From contig OY992833.1 of assembly GCA_963921425.1 (NCBI GenBank), forward strand, positions 26,522,698-26,586,697: a DNA stretch of 64,000 bases, given 5' to 3'. A program made the position numbers and the translations under genes. The stretch is from Dryas octopetala. Its lineage: Eukaryota; Streptophyta; Magnoliopsida; Rosales; Rosaceae. Below the pieces are notes generated by a model that was given only the letters and a program-made list of their open reading frames with translations, was not told where the DNA came from and did no database searches. Below are positions 61,806 through 64,000 of this stretch, one piece after another (positions within the stretch are counted from its first letter, which is position 1; each line of letters opens with the position of its first letter).

Positions 61806-63619
61806 TTAGAGCTTAGCGAGCAGCCCATTCTGAATTGGTTTTGCAGCCATCCCATTGTCCTTAAGGTCCAGATCACATGTATTTGGAGGAACGTCCACGG
61901 CCGTTGAGCAATTAAAGAATCCATGTGGCTGCATTGCAAAAACAGTAAGGTAAATCAAGATCATGAACCTCTATCAAACCTTACATGTATGCACACTTAA
62001 GATGTAGCAGCTTTAAGGTATAAGAGATGCAAATTCGTAGCAGCATGGTTTGTAAAGACAGGAGCTTTTGATCCCATGAAGTATTGAATTGAAATTCTAC
62101 AGAGTGTGTTGATAAGTACAATAAAAATGTTGAGCAAAAAAGTAAACTAAAAGAGTAACACTGTTCAAAGACAAGTGAACCATCATGAAGAAACTGATCG
62201 AACAAAAACTATAAATTATGTACCATGAGTGTAAAACCAATCCGCTCCACAGGCATGACCGGCCAGTCTTCCAGTCGAGGAATGTGTGTCACTCCAAATA
62301 CATACCTGCAATAATTGGACACTGATCAGATCTTGCATCTAATCTAAGCTGATATCCGCACCAACACATACAAATCAACAGATGGACAGGATCATTGTCC
62401 AAGGGAACTCTTAATCCCCTTTATTCACTTTCAGTTAGCATAAAGAGATCTTTTTCCCACGTAGTCAAAGATTATTGTCCCAGGCCTAGTAATACTTCTC
62501 CCCCTTTCAGAGTGTTGAATGCAAACAATTTTAATGCAAACACATGCACAACTGCGCACACGCACATTAACATCTTAAATCTTTTTAGAGAGATAGAAGT
62601 TTATTCACCAAAGAACAATGTCTGCTTCTTCCAGTGACCTATTTTGCTGAACCCAAGTGGCCAATCCCTCCCCAATACGTGGATTTTGATTAGGAAATTC
62701 TCCTCCAGGATACATTTCATCGCGTGCATAAGATGTGACCCAAAGATTATGCTTCAAAAAAGCAGCTCTTCTCAGAAATTTTGCCTCAGAACCAGCCAAT
62801 GGTAAACAATTTGAACCAGGTACTAGCTTGTAACCTGTTAGCTGCCCAGTCCTGTTGACGTTTCTGGTATTTCTGACCTAAAATAAGCAAATGGCATGCG
62901 GCATTCAAGGAATTAATACACTACATTAAACCAAAAAAATTAAAATTTTAAATTTTGAAACATAACACTATTTCAATAGCAAATAACTATATGTAATTCA
63001 GGTATATGTGTTTGAGCAATAGCGAATCACATAGACCTTCTGCAACACGTTCAAAGCAAAAGAGAAGAAAAAAAAAATCACACGAACATGCTCTGTTGTC
63101 AATGCAAATCATCAATTCTAAAACAGAGCAATTATGTAAATTCCATAAACTATGAATCAGGCAAGATGAATCATACAATTCAAACAGCAATTGACAAATT
63201 AATGTTTCAATCAGCATAGATGAAGATTAGATGGGCTATGTATGAGCCTTCTAACAATAATGTAATATGCCTAGCGTAAGAAAAAGATAAATACAGTCAT
63301 GTATCTTCAACAATAAGTACTGATTATGATTCAGTTTTTAACAATAAAAGTAGCATAAACACCAAAAAATGCTCATCATTATTTATATAGAAAGCAATGA
63401 CCAATATGAGATTGGGGGGGTTGGAAGAAAAGAGAACACATTATTCTAATAAGAACTTCAACAAGGTTTCTGTCTTACAATCCAATGGCGCGCAGATAAA
63501 GGATTGCAATCACGCATTGCTTGCAATTCTGATTTCAGCAGTTTTTCTTCAGCATAGAATGCATTATTATGAACATTGTTCTTTCCTGGTTCTTCAACTT
63601 TAACATTTACTTCAACCAC
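61806..63619 (-). CDS. Copper amine oxidase, C-terminal part (gene continues beyond right edge)
   Basis: Copper/TPQ amine oxidase, oxidising polyamines or other primary amines to aldehyde, H2O2 and ammonia. The last four exons are visible: 63619-63479, 62877-62609, 62305-62224 and 61928-61806, phases agreeing, 204 residues and TAA. No exon was found from 63620 to the edge, so that stretch looks like intron. Segments: [20 protein letters not shown], then [40 protein letters not shown], and [20 protein letters not shown], whose His (in VTHIPR) is a candidate copper ligand. The TPQ-forming Tyr is upstream, outside the window. The C-terminus GLLAKL ends in AKL, a PTS1-type signal, suggesting a peroxisomal oxidase, as known for some plant CuAOs. 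Identity is firm; location is inference. Confidence 0.92.
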
Positions 63620-64000
63620 CTGAGGGAAAAAAAAAAAAAAAAAAGGAGAAGAAGAAGAAGAAGCAAGTTAATGGCAATGATTTTCTAAACCAAATAGCGT
63701 TATGATTATCAATATCTTCAAAGAGCAAGAAATAGGAAAGACCCAGAGACCATAATGAGGTGAGCAAAACGATATTTAAAATTCAAATTTGAAATGCTTA
63801 AATATGGAATGATAGGAAAGACCCTCTATATGTTTCCATCATTTCGTAAAGCATCAGCCTCCATTCCAGCAAATCTGGGAACCTAATATTCAAAATCTCA
63901 CATATAACTGAGGCATCATTTCATATAGTCTACTAGATTCCTAGGGCCTGAGCTAACCTCCAGATCTACATATCAGGAGATCTTTCCCACAATTATTCTG
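63620..64000 (-). other. Amine oxidase intron, partial
   Basis: Intron upstream of the exon ending at 63619 (acceptor CCCTCAG on the minus strand, at 63626-63620). It contains an A run followed by GAA repeats (~63629-63664). The donor is outside the window. Confidence 0.5.

Overview
This is a stretch of plant nuclear genome, from a eudicot. The evidence is many short GT-AG introns, AT-rich intergenic DNA crowded with miniature transposons, and proteins that read as orthologues of Arabidopsis genes (LAMMER kinase, MKP1, coilin, photorespiratory aminotransferase, SMR inhibitor, ARO armadillo protein). A woody rosid, possibly Rosaceae, would fit, but that is an impression rather than something the sequence proves.

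Layout. 1-0.8 kb: last exon of a coiled-coil protein gene (+). 1.4-9.0 kb: tandem pair of CYP71-type cytochrome P450 genes (-). The first is intact and has a LINE-like insertion in its intron; the second carries a 4-base frameshift and is probably a pseudogene. A large inverted-repeat element with a nested Mutator-like MITE lies between them. 11.4-14.9 kb: LAMMER/CLK kinase of the AFC2 type (+, 12 coding exons). 15.5-16.6 kb: NDR1/HIN1-like (LEA_2) membrane protein with a long His/Pro/Gln-rich N-terminus (-). 19.7-21.3 kb: single-exon PPR protein (-). 23.0-24.6 kb: CYP76-type P450 (-). 24.7-32.8 kb: no confident gene; within it, 26.9-31.9 kb is an almost continuous run of seven MITEs, most with clear target-site duplications. 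33.0-36.5 kb: MAP kinase phosphatase MKP1 (+), with a candidate uORF. 37.1-41.4 kb: coilin (-, 13 exons). 43.4-47.5 kb: peroxisomal glutamate:glyoxylate aminotransferase (+, 13 exons, ends SRM). 49.6-49.9 kb: SIAMESE-related CDK inhibitor (+). 52.4-53.2 kb: nested pair of MITEs. 53.4-55.6 kb: F-box/Sel1-repeat protein (+). 57.8-59.7 kb: ARMADILLO-REPEAT-ONLY protein (-). 61.8-64.0 kb: 3' part of a copper amine oxidase gene (-), running off the right edge and ending in AKL.

The genes do not form one pathway. The only functional cluster is the CYP71 tandem pair. The other genes are housekeeping or regulatory: splicing kinase, Cajal-body scaffold, stress phosphatase, photorespiration, cell-cycle inhibitor and organelle RNA processing. 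I found no new multi-gene system. The best new material is (a) the frameshifted CYP71 copy, (b) the LINE-like intron insertion that postdates or is private to one duplicate, (c) the dense MITE run and the MITE family found nested in other elements twice, (d) a 22-codon uORF before MKP1, and (e) an element near 6 kb that seems to carry a piece resembling a host gene 5' end. Exon borders were placed by eye from GT/AG sites and reading phase; none has been checked against transcripts.
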